NCBI GenBank assembly: GCA_963814165.1
Contig: CAWFBW010000016.1
Location: 248,001-312,000, forward strand
DNA from: DASRAA01 sp963814165
GTDB taxonomy: Bacteria > Acidobacteriota > Terriglobia > Terriglobales > Acidobacteriaceae
Direction: 5' to 3'
DNA: 64,000 nucleotides
Positions 32,593-40,753 of the stretch are shown here, in pieces. Made by a program: the position numbers and the translations under genes. The first letter of the stretch is position 1; each line of letters opens with the position of its first letter. Under the pieces are notes generated by a model that saw only the letters and a program-made list of their open reading frames with translations, was not told where the DNA came from and did no database searches.

Positions 32593-34005
32593 TTAATTCG
32601 TAATTACCGGGCTTGGCACGGTAACTGATTCTTCAAGTCGCCGGTAGTCCAGCTTGCCATTGGGAGTGCGCGGCAGAACCTCCAGCGTAATGACTTTCAC
32701 TGCAGGCCGAGGCAAATCGAACATCTCGCAGATCATGCGATGGATTCCCTCTCCATTGTCGCAGTTCTCCACCGCTGCCATGAGCAAGTCGTCTCGGCCA
32801 TAACATGCGATGTTCGTCTCGCAGCGTCGGGCCAGCACCTTTTCCACGTCGTCTAGGTTGAATCGCTTGCCAAACATCTTCAGAAACCGCTTCAGCCTAC
32901 CCGTGATGTAGAAGTATCCGTCCTGGTCCTGGCGCGCCAGATCGCCGGTCCGCAACACTCCGTACAATTCGTCCCCCTTGGCAAGGTCGGCGCGGTTCTC
33001 CGCATAGCCAAGCATGACATTTGGGCCGCGATAGACCAACTCTTCCGTCGCCTCATCTACCCATAACTTCCCATCGGGTATCGCCAGTCCGACCGAACCG
33101 ATCTTCGCGCCCAGCATTTCAACCGGTACGTAGGAAATTCGCGCAGTGGCTTCCGTCTGGCCATACATGACGATGAAGTTCCAGCCGAACAGTTGGGCCA
33201 ATTCGTGCATTTGCCGGATATATCGCTCCTCCAGCCTTCCTCCGGCCTGCGTCAGGGTTTTCAGCGTCGCTCCTTTGGTCTTGAGAAGGCCCGTCTGCAA
33301 GAGCATCTGGTACGTATACGGAACCCCTGCCAACGACGTACACCCGTAGCGATCCAAGGCATCCCAGAACCCACGCTGTATTACGCCATCGTCAGTGAGC
33401 ACAATGCTGGCGCCGGCCGCCAGATGACTGTTGATAACCGACAGTCCATATGAGTACGACATGGGAAGCGAGGTGATCGGACGCTCGGCAGGCGTCAGAC
33501 GCAAATATCGAGCTATTGAACGGGCATTGGCCTCCACGTTTCTCCGGCTCAATCGCACTAGCTTAGGACTGCCAGTCGAGCCGGAAGTCGTGAGCAGCAC
33601 TGCTAGCTCAGGGTATATCTTCACATCTGTTTGCTCTGAGTTCTCGAGCAGGCCATCGATTCCAGACTGGCCGGCCCGGTAGTCCTCGAAGCCTTTTTCC
33701 GGGTGCGGAGTGAAAATCCAATCGGGTTGGTACGCAGCAACAAACTCGCGCAACAGATCATGGTTGAGCGAAGCGTTAACCAAAATCAGCGCGCTATCGG
33801 CGTCTAATGCGGCAAGATAGGTCACCAGGCAGTCATAGCGGTTTTGGGCGACTAACAGCCCGAGGGACTTACGCCCAAGACGAGGCAGAGCCTGCCGCAT
33901 GAGGGCTGCATCCCGGCGCAGATCCTCATAGCGCCACTGTTGCCCGCTGCGGGCATCAACCGCCGCCACAGCTTCGTCGGGATGTGCGGCCTTCCAAAAC
34001 TCCAT
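32593..34005 (-). CDS. Stand-alone adenylate-forming ligase (AMP-binding)
   Basis: This 470-residue enzyme of the ANL superfamily has LLTTSGSTGSPKLVRL (phosphate-binding loop), VMYGQTEATARI (A5-like), LRTGDLARQDQDGYFYITGRLKRFLKMFGKR (hinge) and a C-terminal PNGKLDYRRL Lys motif, so both half-reactions look possible. It is shorter than NRPS adenylation domains and lacks an attached carrier. It sits 7 bp ahead of the megasynthase that begins with three carrier domains, so it probably loads the starter acid onto them. The substrate cannot be read; the protein resembles acyl/aryl-AMP ligases more than amino-acid activating domains. Confidence 0.85.
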   Translation of the reverse strand: MEFWKAAHPDEAVAAVDARSGQQWRYEDLRRDAALMRQALPRLGRKSLGLLVAQNRYDCLVTYLAALDADSALILVNASLNHDLLREFVAAYQPDWIFTPHPEKGFEDYRAGQSGIDGLLENSEQTDVKIYPELAVLLTTSGSTGSPKLVRLSRRNVEANARSIARYLRLTPAERPITSLPMSYSYGLSVINSHLAAGASIVLTDDGVIQRGFWDALDRYGCTSLAGVPYTYQMLLQTGLLKTKGATLKTLTQAGGRLEERYIRQMHELAQLFGWNFIVMYGQTEATARISYVPVEMLGAKIGSVGLAIPDGKLWVDEATEELVYRGPNVMLGYAENRADLAKGDELYGVLRTGDLARQDQDGYFYITGRLKRFLKMFGKRFNLDDVEKVLARRCETNIACYGRDDLLMAAVENCDNGEGIHRMICEMFDLPRPAVKVITLEVLPRTPNGKLDYRRLEESVTVPSPVITN

Positions 34006-34346
34006 GGTTGCGTCACCAAATGGCCCCTAATGCGTTACTCATAGACAAATATCCCGCATTGGGTCGTACCTTGCCTATACACGGTGAGGGTTTGATGTTG
34101 TAGTCCCGACCTGCACGGCACCAGCGATACTCAAGCCAGAAAATCCGGTGCCTCTGAATGGGCAATTGGCTTTATTTTGAATACTTTTGCAGCTGTGGTC
34201 AAGCGAATTGGAGGCGCATTACCACTCGGGTGATCTCTGCTTTGCTTGACACCGCTCGGCCCGACGGCCAGTAACTCCGCAAATCTGTCGATCGCGCTGA
34301 TTTGAAACTAATCGGCGAATCGACAATAGCTGCACATACGCCATGA
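34006..34346. promoter_or_regulatory. Divergent region between the starter ligase and the FkbH-like operon
   Basis: This gap holds no gene. It must contain the promoter of the minus-strand NRPS block. A TTGACA occurs at about 34247-34252 on the plus strand, but its -10 partner (CAGTAA at 17 bp) is weak. The stretch around 34170-34190 is AT-rich (TTTATTTTGAATACTTTTG). No operator with clear symmetry was found. Confidence 0.35.
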
Positions 34347-34355
34347 TGGTATGAT
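34347..34355 (+). promoter_or_regulatory. Extended -10 promoter of the FkbH-like operon
   Basis: TG-G-TATGAT is a good extended -10 element (TATGAT at 34350-34355), about 95 bp before ATG 34448. No good -35 is visible, as expected for this class. The resulting leader would contain the hairpin at 34397-34415. Confidence 0.4.
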
Positions 34356-34396
34356 TTGGCGGAGGATTCACGATTCTATCTTGCTGAAAGCGTTAG

Positions 34397-34415
34397 CCTC
34401 AGCGCAATGCTGAGG
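34397..34415 (+). other. Leader hairpin before the FkbH-like gene
   Basis: CCTCAGC (34397-34403) pairs perfectly with GCTGAGG (34409-34415) over a 5-nt loop. No U-tract follows, so it is not a classical terminator. It ends 32 bp before ATG 34448 and may affect translation or mRNA stability. Confidence 0.4.
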
Positions 34416-34447
34416 ACGCGTACCGGGTGCATCCGAGGGTTGGCGTA

Positions 34448-35641
34448 ATGGCAAGTGAACGACTTCAAGTGGCCTCGACGTTTACTGCCACGCCAATAGC
34501 AGCGTCCCTCCGGGCTGCGCTCGCAAATGCGGGAATCGCGTCCGATCTCGGCTTTACCATGTACGGACAGTTGGGTGCATTCATGCTCCAGCCCGACCAC
34601 CTGGATATTTCGGGGGTGAGTGTGTTGCTTCGTCTGGAAGACTGGTTGCGGGACGAAATCAAGTCCGCGCCCTCGAATACTTCCCCGCCACCTTGGGCAA
34701 GGGAGCGGTTACTGAGTCGGACCGGCGAGTTCACCAACGCGCTAGCCTATCTCTCCCAAAGGGTTCCGCAGGTTTGGCTACTTGTATGCCCGTCTAACGG
34801 TTGGGTCGCCACCAAACATGGTTTACGCACGCTTTGCCAGACATACACCAACGTGTGTACGGCACGAGCCCGAAAGCTGCCAGTAACGGTCGTGGAATTT
34901 CCATCTTTCCTGGCGGACGGTGCGTATGACGATCACGCCGCGGATCGCTTGGGACAGCTGCCGTACCTGCAGCAAGGCTTCGACAAGCTCGGTGCATATC
35001 TCGCTTCCGAAATTGAACGCAGCCGCAACCACCAGTCGGATGAAGTGCAGCGTTCGACTCCCTCTCAGCAAGGGCAATTTCAGGCGTATCTTGCTGGGTT
35101 GAGGGTTCAAGTTGCACTTTTCAGGCCAGCTGAAAACGATCGCGTTCAGATTGATCGATTGCTACGGACGGCAGCGGACTTCTCTCTGACGGGTGAGAAG
35201 CCGTACATGCTGGACGAGGAAGTCGAGCGACTAATCACAACCCACAGCTGTTTTGTGATTTCAGTTTCAGATCGACTTTCGCATTACGGCGCTAGCGGCT
35301 TCCTCCTTTTCTCCGCGGCAGAAAATGAACTCGTTGTTGACTCCTTCGCGTTGAGCTGCGTGGTTCTGGGGAAACAGGTAGAGTTTGCAGTCCTGTCTGC
35401 GCTGTCGCGATATGCGACCGAAAATGGCCTTCACCGGATTGTGTTCAAGTTCGAGCCAGCTCCCAGGAATCTGCCTATTCAGAAATTCCTGGAATCCATT
35501 ACGGTCGCTGAAGCGGGCATCGGTTATGTCGTCGATGTCGCTTCAGTGGAAAGTCGTCTGCGAGACGTCGCCGTGAGCCCGGGAACTTGGACCGCCACTC
35601 TACAAACTCCAGATGACCAATCCGGCGTGCAACGCGTATGA
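34448..35641 (+). CDS. FkbH-like protein lacking the HAD domain (SGNH-like N-part + GNAT-like C-part)
   Basis: The protein has 397 residues; ATG 34448 is preferred over GTG 34427 because GAGGG lies nine bases upstream. The N-terminal ~200 residues resemble the N-domain of FkbH proteins (STFTATPIAASLRAALANAG, then VSVLLRLEDWLRDEI). The C-terminal ~130 residues resemble the FkbH GNAT-like domain (VSDRLSHYGASGFLLF, VVDSFALSCVVLGKQVE, HRIVFKFEPAPRNLPIQKFLE). The central HAD domain that forms glyceryl-phospho-enzyme from 1,3-bisphosphoglycerate in classical FkbH is absent: no DxDxT motif exists. It overlaps the next gene by ATGA. It may be a structural or acyl-transfer partner of the FkbH-like domain in the divergent megasynthase; this is inference. 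Confidence 0.65.
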   Translation: MASERLQVASTFTATPIAASLRAALANAGIASDLGFTMYGQLGAFMLQPDHLDISGVSVLLRLEDWLRDEIKSAPSNTSPPPWARERLLSRTGEFTNALAYLSQRVPQVWLLVCPSNGWVATKHGLRTLCQTYTNVCTARARKLPVTVVEFPSFLADGAYDDHAADRLGQLPYLQQGFDKLGAYLASEIERSRNHQSDEVQRSTPSQQGQFQAYLAGLRVQVALFRPAENDRVQIDRLLRTAADFSLTGEKPYMLDEEVERLITTHSCFVISVSDRLSHYGASGFLLFSAAENELVVDSFALSCVVLGKQVEFAVLSALSRYATENGLHRIVFKFEPAPRNLPIQKFLESITVAEAGIGYVVDVASVESRLRDVAVSPGTWTATLQTPDDQSGVQRV

Positions 35642-36417
35642 GTCAACCGCCAGCTCGCGATCCAGGCCCGTCGCTACCCCTCGCGACCTCCCCGCCAAGC
35701 GCGCTAATCGTGTACGGTGCAGACCACAATGCTGAATGGCAGAGCGAACAACTTAGGTTCGAATTGTCGCATTTTGGAGAGGTCACGGACGCCGGCGCCA
35801 TGGAGCCAAAACTGGACAACTATGTAGACATCAGTTCCCGGGTTTGTTCTATGACTCTGGCCAACAACGGCACCGGAGTAATCATTTGCGGGACGGGAAT
35901 CGGAGTTTCAATCGTCGCCAACAAGCATCGAGGTATCTACGCCGCACGGTGCGTGACTCCAACGGATGCCGTTGACTGCAAGGTGATCAACAACGCTAAC
36001 GTATTGTGCCTTTCCGCCAAGACGGACGTTTTACAAAACACCCGAATCATTTCAGAGTTTTTCGCGACAAGATTTGAGGCGATTGATCGCAGAATGGACA
36101 GGGTTCGTCGCATCGCCAAAGTCGAAAGTCATAACTTTCGTCCTAACAGGGCGCCTGTTCAGATCGCCCTCATCTGGCGAAGCCCCGACCGGGACACCGC
36201 ATTGATGACGCAGTATCTCAACACCAACGGCGCCTTTCTCGCGTGCGATCCCAACCTTCTACCCGATGGATTGATTTCTCTGACCCTTTCAGAACGTGGC
36301 TTGTTCAATGTAAACGCGCGCGTAGTTCAACGAGAGCCTTCTGGCGTGTCGGTTGAATTCACTGACGGACAGGAAGAGTTCTTTCAGGCAATCTCTCGAA
36401 TTCTCGATAAATATTAG
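35638..36417 (+). CDS. RpiB/LacAB-type sugar-phosphate isomerase fused to a PilZ-like domain
   Basis: The protein has 259 residues. Residues ~20-150 match the RpiB/LacA/LacB fold: LIVYGADHNAEWQ, then VIICGTGIGVSIVANKHRGIYAARC and NNANVLCLSAKT. The Cys of ICGTGIG corresponds to the catalytic Cys of RpiB enzymes, which interconvert aldose and ketose phosphates. Residues ~175-255 look PilZ-like (TNGAFLACD, VNARVVQREPSGVSVEF), although the N-terminal RxxxR c-di-GMP motif of PilZ is not obvious. The fusion is unusual. ATG overlaps the stop of the preceding gene (ATGA), implying translational coupling. The isomerase call is firm; the PilZ call is moderate. Confidence 0.78.
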   Translation: MSQPPARDPGPSLPLATSPPSALIVYGADHNAEWQSEQLRFELSHFGEVTDAGAMEPKLDNYVDISSRVCSMTLANNGTGVIICGTGIGVSIVANKHRGIYAARCVTPTDAVDCKVINNANVLCLSAKTDVLQNTRIISEFFATRFEAIDRRMDRVRRIAKVESHNFRPNRAPVQIALIWRSPDRDTALMTQYLNTNGAFLACDPNLLPDGLISLTLSERGLFNVNARVVQREPSGVSVEFTDGQEEFFQAISRILDKY

Positions 36418-36431
36418 GTGCAGAGGTGCCC

Positions 36432-36683
36432 ATGACAGTTCAAGAGCTATTTACAGCCGTTTCGCCGCTGGCCGAGCAGGTACTGCAAATTCCCAAATTC
36501 GACGAAACTACGAGCATGTTATCCACGCCGGAATGGGACTCTCTTCGACACATCCAGCTACTCAGCACCATCGAACGGCGGTTCGGCATCGAGATTGACG
36601 CGGATGACGCTTTCCGGCTCACCTCCGCTGACAAGTTGATCCAGCATTTGCACACGAAGCTTCAATCGGAGGTGAGGGAATGA
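36432..36683 (+). CDS. Free-standing acyl/peptidyl carrier protein
   Basis: This 83-residue carrier has the phosphopantetheine attachment motif EWDSLRHIQLL and the usual four-helix length, ending LIQHLHTKL. ATG 36432 follows AGAGG; an in-frame GTG at 36426 is possible. It overlaps the next gene by ATGA. Its position between an isomerase and an acyl-AMP ligase suggests that it carries the acyl unit made by this operon. The Sfp-type enzyme at 14.6-15.4 kb probably activates it. Confidence 0.88.
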   Translation: MTVQELFTAVSPLAEQVLQIPKFDETTSMLSTPEWDSLRHIQLLSTIERRFGIEIDADDAFRLTSADKLIQHLHTKLQSEVRE

Positions 36684-38317
36684 CCGCCCCACTATTACTA
36701 CCTCATCAGAAATCAGAACAGAACGTCGATTTGCCTTATGCCAACTACTTCGCCCTGCTGAAGGCTCATACCGACGAGGACCCAGCGCGAGAATTCCTCG
36801 TATTCCCTGAAAGCGGACGCAAGTATACCTACGGACAATTCTATGAACTGGCACTCTCTGCGGCATCCTGGTTGGAAACCATCGCTCCCGGTCGGTCCAC
36901 TATTGGCGTGGTGCTGCGCAACACGCCTGAGTTTCTTGCCATCTACTTCGGTGCCGTCTTCTGGGGCCGGACCGTGGTACCCGTTAATCCAGATCTTGCT
37001 GCTCCTGAGATTCAGTTCATCATCGAGAACAGCGAGAGCGCTACCGTCTTCTACGACCCTGCCTTGAAGGCGAAATTGGCCGGATTAGTTGCCGACGCAA
37101 CGGCGACAAAATACATTCCCTTCGGCGATGTCGCGGAATTGCCGAAATGTGACATTGCGGCAGCGGAGGCGAGTCTGCCGGATGTGGAGCCAAACACGCC
37201 GGCGGCGATCATCTACACGTCTGGAACAACGGGCTATCCAAAGGGCGTCATCCTCAGCCACCTGAACTTCCTCGCCGACGGCAAAGGAATGTCCGAATGG
37301 TTCCAGTTCACTCCTGACACCAGGAGTCTTTGTATTCTCCCGCTGTTTCATAACAACGGGCTTGTCGTATCTCTAACGACGACGTTGTATCAGGGCGGTT
37401 CGATCGTCATGGTCGACCCCAAATCAAGCTTGCGGTCGTTCTGGGCCCTAGTGGAGCGCTATCACGCCACGTTCACGAGTGTGATGCCATCCATCCTGGC
37501 CGCGATCCTTGCATTTGGATTTGAAGGTCGGCCCGGTCTCTTGAAGGGAATTATTTGCGGTGGTCAGTTGCTGCCACTGAGCCTTGCGCAGCGATTTGAA
37601 GCCCGCTTTGGCATTCCGATTTTCGAGGGCTTCGGATCGACAGAGGCATCTTCATACTCTTGTTTCAACCCATATCCCGCGGAACTTCGAAAGCTCGGTT
37701 CTGTGGGCAAGGTGTTACCGGTTTGCGAAATGAAGGTTGTTGATGATGCAGACAACGAAGTGCCCGACGGGACTGAGGGAGAGTTGTGCATTCGAGGCAT
37801 CAATGTTGCTATCGGATATCTCAAACTTCCCGAACTTCAGAAACTCAGATTCCGAAATGGGTGGTACCACAGCGGAGATTTTGGCTATCGCGACACCGAC
37901 GGCTTTTACTATTTCCGCAGCCGAAAAGACGATCTCATCGTCAAGGGCGGCGAAAAAATTTACCCGGCAGAAGTCGAGAATGTACTATCGCTCCACCCCA
38001 ACGTCTCTGAGTCTGCGGTCATTGGAATCGACGACGCCATACTTGGACAAGAGATTTGTGCCTTCGTGAAGCTAAAAGAGGGCGCTACCAGCACGGAGAC
38101 CGAACTTCTGAGTTATTGTGGTCAGTCGTTGGCGCGATTCAAGCAGCCGAAGCGAATCGTCATCATCAACAAGCTCGCAGATATGCCCGAGTTGCCGAAG
38201 GGGTCAACCAAGAAGATTCTCCACCGTGAGCTCCGCGATTATTACCAGCGTCGCTTGTTAAACAGCGAAGACCCCGAAGGCTTGAAATGGGTTCTCGGAA
38301 CACAGGGACAGGGCTAG
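36680..38317 (+). CDS. Acyl-AMP/acyl-CoA ligase (class I adenylate-forming)
   Basis: This 545-residue ANL enzyme has IIYTSGTTGYPKGVILSH, the A5-like FEGFGSTEASS, WYHSGDFGYRDTDGFYYFRSRKDDLIVKGGEKIYPAEVE and the C-terminal Lys region LPKGSTKKILHREL. It resembles long/medium-chain acyl-CoA synthetases and acyl-ACP ligases. Because its start overlaps the stop of the carrier gene, the free carrier is its likely acceptor. The substrate is unknown; in this context a small hydroxy acid or a fatty acid are both possible. A C-terminal tail of about 20 residues follows the usual end. Confidence 0.85.
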   Translation: MTAPLLLPHQKSEQNVDLPYANYFALLKAHTDEDPAREFLVFPESGRKYTYGQFYELALSAASWLETIAPGRSTIGVVLRNTPEFLAIYFGAVFWGRTVVPVNPDLAAPEIQFIIENSESATVFYDPALKAKLAGLVADATATKYIPFGDVAELPKCDIAAAEASLPDVEPNTPAAIIYTSGTTGYPKGVILSHLNFLADGKGMSEWFQFTPDTRSLCILPLFHNNGLVVSLTTTLYQGGSIVMVDPKSSLRSFWALVERYHATFTSVMPSILAAILAFGFEGRPGLLKGIICGGQLLPLSLAQRFEARFGIPIFEGFGSTEASSYSCFNPYPAELRKLGSVGKVLPVCEMKVVDDADNEVPDGTEGELCIRGINVAIGYLKLPELQKLRFRNGWYHSGDFGYRDTDGFYYFRSRKDDLIVKGGEKIYPAEVENVLSLHPNVSESAVIGIDDAILGQEICAFVKLKEGATSTETELLSYCGQSLARFKQPKRIVIINKLADMPELPKGSTKKILHRELRDYYQRRLLNSEDPEGLKWVLGTQGQG

Positions 38318-38326
38318 TGACGGCAC

Positions 38327-39388
38327 ATGAGCAATATTGAGCTCACGATACGCGCGGAGGATGCCGACGAGAACGCGCTGAACAAGTTCCTTGGCGATCT
38401 CCAGAAGCTGAAGGACTTACCGTCGGGGACACTGGAGATCGATCGCCGCTCTCCTTCGACCTTTATCTTGAAGATCGGCTTCCCGCTCTCGATCTTTGAT
38501 CGCAGCGTCGGCCAGTTTATGGCTGTCCTCTTCGGCGAAATTCCATTTATGAGAGCGTTCGGGCGCGCTCGGTTTGAAGACTTGGAACTCCCCGAAGAAG
38601 TTTACGAATGGTTTCGTGGGCCGGCTTTCGGTGCTTCCGCGGTACTGGACAGGTTCGACGCTGCGAAAGGCCCGCTGCTCCTCGCCATTCTCAAGCCGTC
38701 GCTGGATTTCGACCTTACCCTCGAAGGCCTCGCCAAACGCGTATCGGAACCCACCGCCGCCGGTTTTCATGCCGCTAAAGATGATGAGATGCAGGGCGAT
38801 TTCCCGAATCTGCCCTTGAACGCGCGCCTTGATCTAGCATCGCGCAATCGCAGGTACATTCCTGCTCTCAACTTCGATGATCCAGCCGACACAGCCAAAG
38901 TGCTGCAGCGATCCGAGATCGGCATGGTGATGGTGAACGGTACGATTGTAGGATTCCCGGTTCTTCACGAACTGCGCAGGCACACCAAAGTCCCAATTCT
39001 CAGCCATCTGTCTATGCAGGGAGTGTACGCGAGCTCGTTTAGTCATAGGCTCTACGCTCAACTGCATCGCCTGTTTGGGTGCGACGCATTCATCAGTCCG
39101 ATTGGCGAGACCCACTATTACCGTGCGTCCCAAGCCGACGAACACGAGATCGTCCGGGCATTCACTTGCGACTTGCCAATTGCCAAGACCCTGCCCTTGT
39201 TGACGGGAGGAGGGAGCATGGAAAATCTGGAGAGAATCATGATCCCACATGAAACGTCGGGTGTACCGTACGGCATTGTTCTCGGAGGACTGATTTTCAA
39301 CTCGGAAAAAAAGCCCGCTGAAATGGCTGCCGCAGTCGTCGACAAAGTGGCTCAGGTTAAAAGGTCCCTCGCCGGTGCTGCGCGCTGA
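38327..39388 (+). CDS. RuBisCO-like protein (form IV-type, non-carboxylating)
   Basis: The protein has 353 residues. The N-terminal alpha/beta domain (about 40-125) has the RuBisCO pattern ending FEDLELPEEVYEWFRGP. The barrel follows with LLAILKPSLDFDLT (Lys175 equivalent) and FHAAKDDEMQGD (the KDDE metal-binding Lys/Asp/Glu kept), then LSHLSMQG (His294 region, next Arg lost). Loop 6 reads GCDAFISPIGETHYY, without the Lys334 needed for carboxylation. TGGGS and VLGGLIF supply phosphate-binding Gly residues. Such proteins enolise or isomerise sugar-phosphate-like substrates (MtnW and transcarboxylase relatives). It starts 9 bp after the ligase gene in an operon with a RpiB-type isomerase. Its substrate is unknown. 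Confidence 0.8.
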   Translation: MSNIELTIRAEDADENALNKFLGDLQKLKDLPSGTLEIDRRSPSTFILKIGFPLSIFDRSVGQFMAVLFGEIPFMRAFGRARFEDLELPEEVYEWFRGPAFGASAVLDRFDAAKGPLLLAILKPSLDFDLTLEGLAKRVSEPTAAGFHAAKDDEMQGDFPNLPLNARLDLASRNRRYIPALNFDDPADTAKVLQRSEIGMVMVNGTIVGFPVLHELRRHTKVPILSHLSMQGVYASSFSHRLYAQLHRLFGCDAFISPIGETHYYRASQADEHEIVRAFTCDLPIAKTLPLLTGGGSMENLERIMIPHETSGVPYGIVLGGLIFNSEKKPAEMAAAVVDKVAQVKRSLAGAAR

Positions 39389-39421
39389 ATCGGTTCGGTC
39401 AGCTTTGGTCGCGGCAGCCAG

Positions 39422-40714
39422 CTAACCGGAAACCGTCGAATGACTGGCTGTCTCCACATACCAATTGTGTTTCAGCACCACCGTTCCATTCCACGGAGCC
39501 TTGCCTGACCCATAATAATCTGACTCCAGCACATTGACACGCGCAGCATAGTTCACCAAGTCTGCCTCGGAGTGGTTGATGTCCAGCCAAATCTTGATGG
39601 TGTAGAGTCCCGGCATCAGCGTGAAGCTGGGTATTTCGCACACAAATACCTGGGGGCCAACCCGCTCTCCGGTTGGTCGGTCTGGCTCAAACAGACTATG
39701 CGCCGTGAACATGCGCTGCCCGAACATGCTCTCAAAACCGAGCCCCACATCGAAGCTGCGAGTCGGTTTGGGCAGGTCGAAATACACCTTCAACTTCAAC
39801 CCGGAGCCGAGCCGCACGCCCTCGCGTACCGGCAGGCCGTCATCCGTATAAAGCTCAACCCGCTGCAGCAGCTTGCCGACATGAGACCGCCGGTCGGTGG
39901 TTTTGCTGAAGTCGAACGTGTGTCCTTCCGCCCGGCTGGCGGCAAGCATTTTGTGCGTGTAGTGATGAACTGCGTCTTCCGTCTCGCCCTGAAAATCGAT
40001 CTCACCGTCCTGGAGCACAATGGCGCGCTGGCAGAGCTTTTCGACGACCGCCATGTTGTGCGATACGAACAGGATCGTCCGCCCTGCCTGGCTCACTTCG
40101 CTCATCTTGCCCAGGCACTTCTGCTGGAATGCCAGGTCTCCAACCGCCAGAACCTCATCCACGATAAGGATCTCCGGCTCGAGGTGCGCGGCAATTGCGA
40201 ACGCCAGCCTCACGTACATGCCGCTGGAGTAGTGCTTCACCGCTGTGTCTACGAACTTGTCCACTTCGGCAAAAGCCACGATTTCGTCGAACTTCGCCGC
40301 GATCTCCGCCTTGCGCATCCCCATGATGGCGCCGTTCAGAAAAATGTTCTCGCGACCCGACAATTCCGGGTGGAATCCGGTGCCCACTTCGAGCAGCGAA
40401 CCCACGCGCCCATGAATCAGAGCACGCCCTTCAGTCGGCCACGTAATCCGCGAGAGAATCTTCAGCAGCGTGCTCTTCCCTGCCCCGTTACGGCCGATCA
40501 CCCCTACGACTTCACCGTGCCCGATGTCGAACGAGACGTCACGCAACGCCCAGAAGACTTCGTCCTGAGAGCTTCCGGAGCCCAACGACCGCACCTTGCG
40601 CGCAGCCCCGCGAACAAATTCGGGCAGTGATTCGCGCAGCGTCTTGTACGGAGCCGAACTGCCGAGTTTGTAGCGCTTGCCCAGTCCCTCGGCTCGGATT
40701 GCGATCGAACTCAA
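39422..40714 (-). CDS. Wzt/TagH-type ABC exporter ATPase with C-terminal cargo domain
   Basis: The protein has 430 residues. The ATPase part has GVIGRNGAGKSTLLKIL (Walker A), YSSGMYVRLAFAIA (signature) and ILIVDEVLAVGD (Walker B). A C-terminal domain of about 150 residues (from VGLGFESMFGQRMF on) matches Wzt_C, which binds the undecaprenyl-linked glycan in O-antigen exporters. It pairs with the permease gene 40 bp upstream. The operon converges on the RuBisCO-like gene, 33 bp apart. It may export a glycan or glycosylated product; involvement in exporting the NRPS product is only suggested by position. Confidence 0.9.
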   Translation of the reverse strand: MSSIAIRAEGLGKRYKLGSSAPYKTLRESLPEFVRGAARKVRSLGSGSSQDEVFWALRDVSFDIGHGEVVGVIGRNGAGKSTLLKILSRITWPTEGRALIHGRVGSLLEVGTGFHPELSGRENIFLNGAIMGMRKAEIAAKFDEIVAFAEVDKFVDTAVKHYSSGMYVRLAFAIAAHLEPEILIVDEVLAVGDLAFQQKCLGKMSEVSQAGRTILFVSHNMAVVEKLCQRAIVLQDGEIDFQGETEDAVHHYTHKMLAASRAEGHTFDFSKTTDRRSHVGKLLQRVELYTDDGLPVREGVRLGSGLKLKVYFDLPKPTRSFDVGLGFESMFGQRMFTAHSLFEPDRPTGERVGPQVFVCEIPSFTLMPGLYTIKIWLDINHSEADLVNYAARVNVLESDYYGSGKAPWNGTVVLKHNWYVETASHSTVSG

Positions 40715-40753
40715 CTTTGCTCCTTCACCAACCTCAGAGATGTCACAAAGTCC

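Noticed and set aside
39572..40630. Plus-strand ORF of 352 codons over the Wzt ATPase
   Set aside because: Antisense shadow of a gene with complete Walker motifs.
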